Of a stretch of 30,470 nucleotides of DNA, positions 23,728 through 30,010 are shown one piece after another. The number at the start of each line of letters is the position of its first letter. Position 1 is the stretch's first letter. The DNA is from a virus: positions 1 to 30,470 of IMG/VR virus record IMGVR_UViG_3300047557_001379. One strand, 5' to 3'. The notes beneath the pieces were generated by a model, which made no database searches, was not told the DNA's origin, and saw only the letters and a list, made by a program, of their open reading frames with translations. Both the position numbers and the translations under genes were made by a program.

Positions 23728-25043
23728 TACTTTACTTTTTGCAGTTTAGGTAATTCGAGTTTCTTAAGTTGAGGTAATTTAAGTTCAACTTGTTTCAATG
23801 TGTACTTGTCTAGGTATGTGCCTAAAAGCAAAACCATATTATCGTAGCTAAACTCACTGCGTATCTTATGTCCTTGACGCTTACCCATTACTTCATACTT
23901 ATTGTAGTTCTCATAAACATCCACCATTGCTTTCACTGCAGCAGCGTTATCAACTGAAAACCAGAAAGATTCTTTAACGATAATGCCTGGAACAACGCTA
24001 GATGGATGTACTTGTGTTATTTTACCTGGAAGTAGTACACTGAACTCAGGGTTAAGAAAATCTGTATGACCTGACCATCCACTTGTAATGATGGGTTTTT
24101 TGGACAAGCAAAACTCCGCTAATGGTCTACCATATCCTTCTCCTTTAGTCAAGGATATAAATGCTTTGGCCTTAGGATGATTGTAGAGTACATTGATATC
24201 AGCATCTTCTAGATCACCGTGTATAAGGTAGATGTTTGGTAACTGCTTGGCGTTGCCAACAGATTGTCTAATATCATCAATCTTCTTTAACACCTCATCC
24301 CTGTCCATAACACTTGCACCTGCTTGAGATGTTTTTAGAATCAGTGCTGGTTTGTTCTTCTTATCCTTAAAGGTCTCTAGAAAGAGTTTAATCATAAGGC
24401 TAGTATTCTTTCTATCCTCACCAAGCTCTCCCTGCAACCAGTGTCCAACATACAAGTAGCAGAACTCTTCTGGTATGCTGTTTAGATCTTTTACAAGCTG
24501 ACTATCTCCAATTTCATCCTCCGGAATGTAGAAATACTTATTTAGATCAACTCCCTCGAACAGAACTTCTACTGGTTTCTCTAACTTGAGTTTGCCTGTA
24601 AGTTGGTTTGTTTGTTTATTTCTTTCGTCGTAGGTTGTTGTCTCTAATACCTGCTTAGCATGTCTAGATGATACTAATGTAACATTCATTCTGTTACACC
24701 CTTGAATCCAAGCTGGATCGCATAGGGTGGTTTCAATGCCTGCTGTTACACCAATGTTGACTTTCCCTATTGGTTGAAACTCATTTGGAATAGTTATCTG
24801 AAACCATACATCCGGTTGAGCTGGTAATTGATTACCGTAAATGAACAACTCTTTCATCCATCCCCACTCCTCTTTATTATCGTCTATAAAACCCCAAGGA
24901 GTAGCTCCCCACTTCTGGGGTATTATTCTTATATCCCACTCATCCTTCTTAAGCTCGTAAATAGCTTTTATAAAGTCTCTAGAACGTGCACCGTATCCTG
25001 AATAAGTATCGGGGGGTGCTGAGATTACGCACAACTGCTTCAT
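23727..25043 (-). CDS. GT4-family glycosyltransferase
   Basis: The GT-B donor signature is 'FISLTKGEGYGRPLAE' (295-310), with Glu302 and Glu310 giving E-x7-E. It is followed by 'KKPIITSGWSGHTDFL'. The N-terminal half begins 'LCVISAPPDTYSGYGARS', which resembles the nucleotide-side of GT4 enzymes. The length of 438 aa fits the family. The tail (residues 420-438) is a Leu/Lys/Pro repeat (KLPQLKKLELPKL), perhaps an amphipathic membrane anchor. A 15-base gap separates it from the next GT4 gene upstream. Confidence 0.87.
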   Translation of the reverse strand: MKQLCVISAPPDTYSGYGARSRDFIKAIYELKKDEWDIRIIPQKWGATPWGFIDDNKEEWGWMKELFIYGNQLPAQPDVWFQITIPNEFQPIGKVNIGVTAGIETTLCDPAWIQGCNRMNVTLVSSRHAKQVLETTTYDERNKQTNQLTGKLKLEKPVEVLFEGVDLNKYFYIPEDEIGDSQLVKDLNSIPEEFCYLYVGHWLQGELGEDRKNTSLMIKLFLETFKDKKNKPALILKTSQAGASVMDRDEVLKKIDDIRQSVGNAKQLPNIYLIHGDLEDADINVLYNHPKAKAFISLTKGEGYGRPLAEFCLSKKPIITSGWSGHTDFLNPEFSVLLPGKITQVHPSSVVPGIIVKESFWFSVDNAAAVKAMVDVYENYNKYEVMGKRQGHKIRSEFSYDNMVLLLGTYLDKYTLKQVELKLPQLKKLELPKLQKVK

Positions 25044-25058
25044 ATTGATCTGATCGGT

Positions 25059-26498
25059 TTAGTATGTTATTGGATGTACTATATGCTTCTTTGGTAACTT
25101 TGTAATCTTTATAAACTCGTAGCTATTTCTAGGCTTCCATTTCTTGAACGTCTCCTCTACTACATCTATTACATTGTTACACATCATTCTAGCTGACATA
25201 CCTGATTCATCTGAAGTTACCCAACTCCTAGCAGCTTCGGCAATTTCTTTCTTCTCATTATCAGATAAATTGTACACATTCTCTAACTGAATTGCTATAT
25301 CTCGGAAGTCGGCTTTATCATCCCAAATGTAAGGAGTTGGTAGTGACCCTACAACACTCATGTTTGAAGGAAAGCAAGGGAATGCCCACTTGCCATGCTT
25401 CTTGTAGGTACCAAAGTGGTTTGAGCAAAATTCACTATTAAAGTCAATCCACTTACCATTCTCATCTTCAAACCTCATCTGGTCCTGCATGCCTCCGGTA
25501 ACTGTTGCTATGAAAGGCTTACCACACATCATACCCTCTGTCAAAGATAATCCCCAGCCTTCGTTACTTGATGGCAAACAAACTACGTCGCAAGAGTTAT
25601 AGAGAAGGTTCATTTCAGGTGTTGTGTACTTAGCTTCGTTAAATACAACTCTCTGATATTCAGGATCGCAGAATAGATCAACTACTGCTGGTAGATCTGT
25701 ACCGTTCTCATCCATACGCTGAGTGTGTAAAAGCAGGGCACATTTCTTAGCTTTCTCTTTACCTATCTTGTTAGTGAACATCGCATAAGCTGCTATAAGA
25801 TCTGATGTACACTTTCTTCTAATGTTCCTTGCGTTGTAGAGTATTACGTACTCAGGTTGATCATCTCCAAAGAACTTCTTACGTAGTTCAATAACCTTAC
25901 CATAATCAGGATGACTCTTTGTGATTGGAAAGAACATTGTATGATTGATACCGTGCGGAACATACCTAATGAGTTTGTCCTTAGCTTTTTCACCTAGAAC
26001 CATTTCATTAATGTTCCTAGTTTGTTTTGAGATTGCCATTAAAGTATCACAAGACTCGTAATAACTTTTATTGTAGAGTGGTGCTGGTAAGTCATCCCAG
26101 ATGTTCAGATAGATCATTGGCACCTTCTTTCTAACCTCATTCTCCATTTGAAATAACCAAATCCAATAACGAGGATCTGTAAAGAATAGAATAGCATCAG
26201 GCTTTTCTAATTCTATTAGCTGCCTAATAACTTCTTGACTACCGTATCCTGAGAAAGGATAGATAAAAACAGAAGCGTCTTTAATACCTGCTAGGTTACT
26301 TGTATCCTGTGATACGTCTAGTTTTTTGCCTTGGTCTGGGTGATTGATAGCTGCTCCTAAATTAATCCAGTTGTATTTGTGAGCTGTTCCTATGACAATT
26401 TCTTTAGCCATCGTAGAAATGCCAGATGTAAACCTAATGTCATCACATAGAAAAAGTATCTTCTTCCTCTGCTCCTTTGGAATGTAACCGTCCTTCAT
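25059..26498 (-). CDS. GT4-family glycosyltransferase
   Basis: Residues 311-325 'SNEGWGLSLTEGMMC' carry the E-x7-E donor motif (Glu313, Glu321). 'VILYNARNIRRKCTSDLI' is the start of the second Rossmann domain and 'YVPHGINHTMFFP' is the interdomain linker typical of GT4. The first domain opens with 'ILFLCDDIRFTSGIS'. The 479 aa size is normal. It is the first glycan gene of the minus-strand series, eight bases after the ribbon-helix-helix gene, so the whole cluster may share the upstream regulator's transcript. Confidence 0.88.
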   Translation of the reverse strand: MKDGYIPKEQRKKILFLCDDIRFTSGISTMAKEIVIGTAHKYNWINLGAAINHPDQGKKLDVSQDTSNLAGIKDASVFIYPFSGYGSQEVIRQLIELEKPDAILFFTDPRYWIWLFQMENEVRKKVPMIYLNIWDDLPAPLYNKSYYESCDTLMAISKQTRNINEMVLGEKAKDKLIRYVPHGINHTMFFPITKSHPDYGKVIELRKKFFGDDQPEYVILYNARNIRRKCTSDLIAAYAMFTNKIGKEKAKKCALLLHTQRMDENGTDLPAVVDLFCDPEYQRVVFNEAKYTTPEMNLLYNSCDVVCLPSSNEGWGLSLTEGMMCGKPFIATVTGGMQDQMRFEDENGKWIDFNSEFCSNHFGTYKKHGKWAFPCFPSNMSVVGSLPTPYIWDDKADFRDIAIQLENVYNLSDNEKKEIAEAARSWVTSDESGMSARMMCNNVIDVVEETFKKWKPRNSYEFIKITKLPKKHIVHPITY

Positions 26499-26505
26499 GT
26501 ACTTC

Positions 26506-26715
26506 TTAGTTTTGAGTATTGCCTGTGTATTGTACGTTCAGTTGATTGTTGATAATGCGTTTGAATGATTCATCTGTCATGTAGAGGTACATAGCTCTTT
26601 CAAGCAGATTTCGCATTGTAATCTTGTTCCTGATTGCTTCGGACTTGAAGTCCTCAAAAAGTTTATCTTGGAGTCTCACTGTTGTGAGCACGTCTCCTTT
26701 CTTTCCTACGTGCAT
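26506..26715 (-). CDS. Ribbon-helix-helix transcriptional regulator, 69 aa
   Basis: The strand VLTTVRLQ (residues 9-16) is followed by two helices, 'DKLFEDFKSEAIRNK' and 'TMRNLLERAMYLYM', which is the MetJ/Arc (CopG) ribbon-helix-helix layout. It binds DNA as a dimer in the major groove, normally at short palindromes in tandem. Exactly such a tandem palindrome (26741-26760) lies 25 bases upstream of its ATG, suggesting self-repression. As the first gene before the glycan cluster it may control the whole series. Confidence 0.85.
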   Translation of the reverse strand: MHVGKKGDVLTTVRLQDKLFEDFKSEAIRNKITMRNLLERAMYLYMTDESFKRIINNQLNVQYTGNTQN

Positions 26716-26725
26716 GTTATTTTAT

Positions 26726-26734
26726 AATAAATAG
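26726..26734 (-). promoter_or_regulatory. Recurrent start-proximal motif CTATTTATT
   Basis: CTATTTATT on the minus strand, ending 10 bases before the ATG at 26715 and 6 bases downstream of the tandem palindromic operator. It is the fourth copy of the nonamer in the window. Confidence 0.4.
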
Positions 26735-26740
26735 CACTCT

Positions 26741-26760
26741 GTATATACAAAAGTATATAC
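26741..26760. promoter_or_regulatory. Tandem palindromic operator for the ribbon-helix-helix regulator
   Basis: Two copies of the perfect 8-base palindrome GTATATAC (26741-26748 and 26753-26760) are separated by AAAA, a 12-base period. It lies in the 45-base gap between the nuclease gene and the ribbon-helix-helix gene. Two palindromes one turn apart are the usual cooperative site of Arc/CopG dimers. The binding itself is inferred. Confidence 0.65.
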
Positions 26761-27630
26761 TTAGGAAAGTTTTTTATCGCATAATTCAGGAGAACTGTTG
26801 TACGGGCAAAACTTACACTTTGTTGGATTCTTTGGATAGGTCTGATCAATATATTCTCCGGTCGGAGTAAAGACCTCTTTGACGAATGTCTGTAAACCTG
26901 TTAAGGCTTCATTAAGCTTTCTTGTACCATTTGCTGGTATGAACTCTTGTACTCTGCTAGGTGGGTATTCTAGATTCTCGTTAATCTTCCTACGTACGAT
27001 GAAAAATTGTACGTCTATCTTCTCTTCTGGAATGTTGCGAAGTTTGGAAAACATCTTCTTGTATAGTAGTATCTGACTGATCTTCACGTCATCTCTCTTT
27101 TCATAATCCGACCAGCCTCTAGTCGATGTTTTGATGTCGTAAATCGTGTATTTGTCTACAGTCTTATCATACAGCACTAAGTCAATATATCCTTTAAAAT
27201 TAACGTTCTCTATGCCTTCTACAACGGGCATATAGATAGGTACCTCTATCCCTATCAGTGTTGTGTTCTTCTTGCTGAAGAATAGGTTGCGTTTCTTTTT
27301 AAAGAAATCTAAGATTGCTTCAGCATCTAGATAGAACTCTTGAAGCTCTTCTGCAGTTGAGTAGTGTCCCTCTTTTGAAGTCTCTCTGTAGAGTTCAACA
27401 AACTTAGTTTTGAAATAGGTAGGCAGATGGATCTTATCAGCTTCGGTAGCTGATGTGTCGTACATTACTTGTAGGTAGTGCTGTACAGTCTCGTGAAAGG
27501 CTGTACCGAAGGTTGTATGTACTGATGGCTTCTTTGGATTCAGTTCCTTTACATAAGATAGGTACCACTGATGTGGACATGAACGGAACATTGAGTATTG
27601 TGAGAACGAAACGTGTTTACTTTCTGCCAT
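26761..27630 (-). CDS. PD-(D/E)XK nuclease with Fe-S cluster (Cas4/RecB/AddB-like)
   Basis: His46 in 'FGTAFHE', Glu129 in 'IGIEVP', Asp150 in 'KGYIDLVLYD', and Asp165 and Lys167 in 'YDIKTSTRGW' give the RecB-type nuclease core, with a Gln-Tyr motif in 'ISQILLYKKMF'. Cys18, Cys272, Cys275 and Cys284 (CKFCPYN and C-terminal C) match the four cysteines of the Cas4/AddB iron-sulfur domain, one at the N-terminus and three at the C-terminus. With 289 aa it is a stand-alone phage nuclease, expected to act on DNA ends in recombination, packaging or host-DNA turnover. It overlaps its upstream neighbour by 14 bases. Confidence 0.9.
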   Translation of the reverse strand: MAESKHVSFSQYSMFRSCPHQWYLSYVKELNPKKPSVHTTFGTAFHETVQHYLQVMYDTSATEADKIHLPTYFKTKFVELYRETSKEGHYSTAEELQEFYLDAEAILDFFKKKRNLFFSKKNTTLIGIEVPIYMPVVEGIENVNFKGYIDLVLYDKTVDKYTIYDIKTSTRGWSDYEKRDDVKISQILLYKKMFSKLRNIPEEKIDVQFFIVRRKINENLEYPPSRVQEFIPANGTRKLNEALTGLQTFVKEVFTPTGEYIDQTYPKNPTKCKFCPYNSSPELCDKKLS

Positions 27631-27886
27631 ACAATGCCCTCACTACTGCTCCAAGTTCACTATCATTAGGATGATTCTCTACTAGCTGTTGAACAGTGTT
27701 GAACACCATAATCTCTTTCTTTAGATACTGAGCTAGATCAAGTGCTTCTTCGTAAGCATGCTGCAGCATATTCTGGTGATTATTCTGCTCAAGAGTTGTG
27801 TTGTATTTGTTTATACCTCTTTCAGCTCTCTGAGCTAGATCTTTTACAACTTCAACTGTTATTCCGTCCTTTATGTGTACTTCCAT
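27617..27886 (-). CDS. Small phage protein, MazG-like helical pattern, 89 aa
   Basis: Residues 18-56 (AERGINKYNTTLEQ, AYEEALDLAQYLKKEI) match the short helix pattern R-x-x-x-G-x-x-K-Y...E-E-x-x-D-x-x-x-Y-L seen in phage MazG/NTP-pyrophosphohydrolase-like small proteins. The acidic EEALD segment could bind Mg-nucleotide. It lacks a full MazG motif set, so the enzymatic role is doubtful. Its start codon overlaps the stop of its upstream neighbour as TAATG. Confidence 0.65.
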   Translation of the reverse strand: MEVHIKDGITVEVVKDLAQRAERGINKYNTTLEQNNHQNMLQHAYEEALDLAQYLKKEIMVFNTVQQLVENHPNDSELGAVVRALYGRK

Positions 27887-28110
27887 TATAATACGATTCC
27901 TTTTACAACTTTATACTGCTGCACTGGTTTAGGAAGAGATTCTGTTACATTCTCATGCTTACCATAATACCACTCCGTGTTAACATTCAAAGCTATGCTC
28001 CTCTCTTCGCTAACGCAAACATCATCGTAACCACCTTCATAACCTCTAGTGAAAACTCTTAGATTAGGATCTAGATCTTGTAGCTTCTCTATCAGCTCTC
28101 CGACTGTCAT
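27886..28110 (-). CDS. Conserved small phage protein (MTVGELIEKL family), 74 aa
   Basis: The start 'MTVGELIEKLQDLDPNL' followed by 'VFTRGYEGGYDDV' is a conserved feature of a small phage family of unknown function. The first helix is amphipathic and the following GYEGGYDD loop is strongly conserved in my memory of it. It is coupled to the upstream zinc-protein gene by an ATGA overlap and to the downstream gene by TAATG. Confidence 0.75.
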   Translation of the reverse strand: MTVGELIEKLQDLDPNLRVFTRGYEGGYDDVCVSEERSIALNVNTEWYYGKHENVTESLPKPVQQYKVVKGIVL

Positions 28111-28331
28111 GGGTGTAAATTTTTCAATTGAAATTGCTCATTAACATGACCACACTTGGCACATGCGAAACTAGGAATCGGTGTAAGACCATCTCGTTGA
28201 GTTCCTATTACAAACCTACTAACTTCTCTGAGAAATACAACTTGAGTGAATGTTTCGTTGCTACACTCCTCACACACGACTGGTGTTGTTTGTTCTAGAG
28301 ATACGTTGAGACTTAAATTCTGTTGAGACAT
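28107..28331 (-). CDS. Small zinc-ribbon phage protein, 74 aa
   Basis: Two CxxC pairs, 'CEECSN' (20-25) and 'CAKCGH' (about 57-62), form a four-cysteine zinc ribbon with a hydrophobic strand pair between them. Such proteins can bind nucleic acid or RNA polymerase, but nothing decides this here. It starts 48 bases downstream of the receiver-domain gene. In this gap the string TATCTTTAG resembles a Bacteroidota -7 box (TAnnTTTG), with a TTG some 20 bases before it; this is weak evidence for a promoter. Confidence 0.7.
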   Translation of the reverse strand: MSQQNLSLNVSLEQTTPVVCEECSNETFTQVVFLREVSRFVIGTQRDGLTPIPSFACAKCGHVNEQFQLKNLHP

Positions 28332-28379
28332 TTCTGTATATTTTGCTAAAGATAGTTTATTCAGTTAGAACTACCAACA

Positions 28380-28886
28380 TTAAATAGTGTGCTCTACTTG
28401 GATTCTTATACAACTCTGTGGTTGTCTTTCCCTCATTAGGAAGTTATTAACGTATCCCATTATGTTAGCAGATCCTATTGGATTAGCACTATGAGTGTAA
28501 ACTTGAGGGAAAGTAATACCAATCTTCTTTCGGTGCTCCTCTCCCACAAAAGTTGCATGGACTCTTAGGTTAGGATTCTTATTTTTACTATAACCAAGAG
28601 GTAGATCGGTAGTTGTTTCATGGTAGTATTGTACAAGCCACTTAGCTGCATCGTAGCCAGTCTTTTCTTCAATATTGTTGTAATCCAATTTGTAGTTTGG
28701 ATTAACATTGTTGTAAAACTCGTGCATTGCTGAGTCACCTAAGTCGTGGTCTAAACTAATGACCTCGATGTTTGACAGACCTATCTCAGTGATCTTTTCT
28801 ACAAATTCTTTGTAGTTTCTAACAACGATCCATTTAGGATCAACTGGAGTTCTGATGTCGTCTAAGTAGATGTAAGCTTTTTCCAT
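28380..28886 (-). CDS. Cyclic-phosphate-processing receiver (cREC) domain protein
   Basis: The acidic start 'YIYLDDIRTP' (Asp9, Asp10, Arg12) and 'VISLDHDLG' (Asp46, His47, Asp48) are the conserved acidic sites of the receiver-like cREC family. They are followed by 'TGYDAAKWLVQYYHE', also typical. The C-terminal half (residues about 95-168) is divergent and extra compared with the 90-100 aa core. The family is predicted to work with cyclic phosphate ends of RNA or nucleotides. The gene is divergent from the holin and preceded by a T4-late-like box. Confidence 0.8.
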   Translation of the reverse strand: MEKAYIYLDDIRTPVDPKWIVVRNYKEFVEKITEIGLSNIEVISLDHDLGDSAMHEFYNNVNPNYKLDYNNIEEKTGYDAAKWLVQYYHETTTDLPLGYSKNKNPNLRVHATFVGEEHRKKIGITFPQVYTHSANPIGSANIMGYVNNFLMRERQPQSCIRIQVEHTI

Positions 28887-28897
28887 AACAATCTGAT

Positions 28898-28906
28898 CTA
28901 TTTATA
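28898..28906 (-). promoter_or_regulatory. T4-late-like promoter box TATAAATAG
   Basis: On the minus strand the sequence TATAAATAG occurs 12-20 bases upstream of the ATG at 28886. It contains TATAAATA, the consensus of T4 late promoters, at a plausible spacing for a short leader. It is in the opposite sense to the CTATTTATT motif copies and lies in the divergent region before the holin gene. Confidence 0.5.
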
Positions 28907-28934
28907 AGTGTATTATTAACCTAAACTTTTCAAC

Positions 28935-29102
28935 ATGAAAGAACAAACTCTAGGACTTATTAGGCACGCTCTCACCTTTGTGGGTGGTATTATCGTGGCT
29001 AAGGGCCTCGTAGACGAAAGCTTAATCCAAGAAGTCACTGGCGCTGCCATGACTATCTTAGGTGCTGTTTGGTCTATCCTATCTAAGAAAAAAAGTGCCT
29101 AA
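28935..29102 (+). CDS. Small holin, Pam3-gp28-like, 55 aa
   Basis: This is the only clear plus-strand gene. The 55 residues (start MKEQTLGLIRHALT, end SILSKKKSA) hold two hydrophobic segments, about 9-25 (LIRHALTFVGGIIVAKG) and 32-49 (EVTGAAMTILGAVWSIL), separated by a short polar turn with Asp/Glu. A Lys-rich C-terminus follows. This is the layout of the Pam3-gp28-type putative holins, which form the membrane hole for lysis. No lysin gene is next to it in the window. It is followed at once by a strong terminator, so it is a monocistronic unit. Confidence 0.8.
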   Translation: MKEQTLGLIRHALTFVGGIIVAKGLVDESLIQEVTGAAMTILGAVWSILSKKKSA

Positions 29103-29124
29103 TTCCCGCCTACCCTTAACTAAG

Positions 29125-29149
29125 AAGCAGACTTCGGTCTGCTTTTTTT
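29125..29149 (+). terminator. UUCG-loop rho-independent terminator after the holin gene
   Basis: A perfect 8-base-pair stem (AAGCAGAC/GTCTGCTT) with a TTCG tetraloop is followed by a run of T (29143-29149). It lies 22 bases after the holin stop. It is a textbook intrinsic terminator for plus-strand transcription. Confidence 0.9.
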
Positions 29150-29155
29150 ATGTCT

Positions 29156-29218
29156 AAAAAGTTAGGAAAGCAGAAGATGGGTGCGTGGACATCTGCTTTT
29201 ACGATTGGCATTTCTAAC
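29156..29218 (-). terminator. Two-step hairpin terminator facing the tRNA-like transcript
   Basis: Reading the minus strand, GTTAG (29214-29218) pairs with CTAAC (29161-29165). Inside, AAAGCAGA (29192-29199) pairs with TCTGCTTT (29167-29174) around a 17-base loop. Five T (29156-29160) follow at once. It would stop transcripts coming from the tRNA-like gene and run into the convergent holin unit. The stem is long but interrupted by an internal loop, so strength is uncertain. Confidence 0.6.
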
Positions 29219-29276
29219 CGATTTATGCAATAAATGCTTATCCCAATCAACCTTTTATAGACTCACTGTGCTCAGG

Positions 29277-29434
29277 CTGTCAGGGGAGGATTCGAACCCC
29301 CATGCTGCGATTCAGTATTTGGCAAACTAAGCCGGCTTTGTGGTCAACCCATACCTAAATACCTATCTCGTTATTCAGCGCCCACGAGACGAGTGGGTGT
29401 GTCTGCCATACCAAAGGCATTTCACCACCTGACA
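29277..29434 (-). tRNA. Aberrant Leu-class tRNA-like RNA with 63-base insertion in the variable arm
   Basis: The ends pair as a perfect 7-base acceptor stem (TGTCAGG/CCTGACA). The T-arm is canonical (TTCGAAT loop, stem with one G-U). After the D-stem (GTG/CAC) the text TGGTGAAAT ... TGGCAGACAC fits Leu tRNAs except for about 10 extra bases in the D-loop. A perfect 5-base anticodon stem (CCCAC/GTGGG) holds the loop TCGTCTC, which has C instead of U at position 33 and GUC in the anticodon position, not a Leu anticodon. The variable arm GCTG/CAGC closes around about 68 bases. A 6-base direct repeat, CTGAAT (29373-29378 and 29310-29315), sits 63 bases apart within it. CCA is not encoded. It is either a degenerate tRNA, a tRNA with an intron-like insertion or a specialised tRNA-like RNA. 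Confidence 0.6.
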
Positions 29435-29439
29435 ATTGA

Positions 29440-29667
29440 TTAAAAGATCTTACTACTCCTACGCTTTGCTTCTTCAGCTTCTTTCAAAAGACGGATCCAA
29501 GTTATACTAGCATCCACAGCAGCAAGCAATGGAGCAAAAGGGAGAATGAATAATGTCTCAAGTCCCGGTGTAGGTCCAATTGGACTGTTACCATAGTGGT
29601 GCTTATAGCTAACACTCATTCTCCAAATACAATACGCAATGCTTACAATGTAAATATACCAAATCAT
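29440..29667 (-). CDS. Small membrane protein, 75 aa
   Basis: Residues 1-18 (MIWYIYIVSIAYCIW) and about 37-53 (ETLFILPFAPLLAAVDA) are hydrophobic enough to span a membrane. A basic C-terminus (EEAKRRSSKIF) follows. It ends five bases before the tRNA-like RNA and may share its transcript. TAAATTTG, a match to the Bacteroidota -7 box, lies directly upstream of the ATG, but no good -33 box is visible. The function is unknown; a lysis or membrane role is conceivable. Confidence 0.6.
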   Translation of the reverse strand: MIWYIYIVSIAYCIWRMSVSYKHHYGNSPIGPTPGLETLFILPFAPLLAAVDASITWIRLLKEAEEAKRRSSKIF

Positions 29668-29680
29668 ATTCCAAATTTAC

Positions 29681-29714
29681 AAACAAAAAGTAGGTGGCCA
29701 CCGAAGTGACCACC
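29681..29714 (-). terminator. UUCG-loop terminator facing left
   Basis: On the minus strand GGTGGTCAC and GTGGCCACC form a 9-base-pair stem (one G-U) with a TTCG tetraloop. TACTTTTTGTTT follows. It ends transcripts arriving from the homing-endonuclease side. Confidence 0.85.
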
Positions 29715-30010
29715 CTTAAAATTGATGGGAGTAACGATTACCCACAATCCCTGGACGGACCCCTTTTCACCCACTATCCACAAAGATGATCAGTCTAAGT
29801 GTTAGAGATAGGTTGGATTGTATACCAACAACGCCTGCGGAGATCGTCTTGATTTTCTTCAGCGTATCGCATTGCACCCTAGATTGGCCAATCTGAAATG
29901 TTGCGTGGTTTTAACTCATCCGTCTGTGATACCCAACTCAATAGCTTTTCAACTATCTCGCCAGTGCCTTAGTCCCTCTCAAGGACTTATTCGGCCACAT
30001 TTTTATTATG
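29715..30010 (-). other. Structured noncoding stretch after the homing endonuclease
   Basis: These 296 bases hold no credible reading frame on either strand and look richer in G+C than the coding neighbours. They contain several inverted repeats: AGATTGGCCAATCT at 29881-29894 is a perfect palindrome, and GTTGG/CCAAC and GTCC/GGAC small hairpins lie nearby. They lie between the homing endonuclease stop and a strong terminator. An intron 3' part or a phage small RNA fits best, but I could not line up the P7 elements of a group I intron. Confidence 0.35.

Noticed and set aside
29150-29233. 27-codon plus-strand frame starting in the terminator T-run (MSKKLGKQKM...)
   Set aside because: It begins inside the terminator of the holin gene and covers the opposite-strand terminator hairpin; there is no leader and no sign of conservation.
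29277-29434. tmRNA
   Set aside because: The RNA is only 158 bases. The tRNA-like end is not a tmRNA type, and the frame in the middle does not end in a typical degradation tag (Ala-Leu-Ala-Ala).
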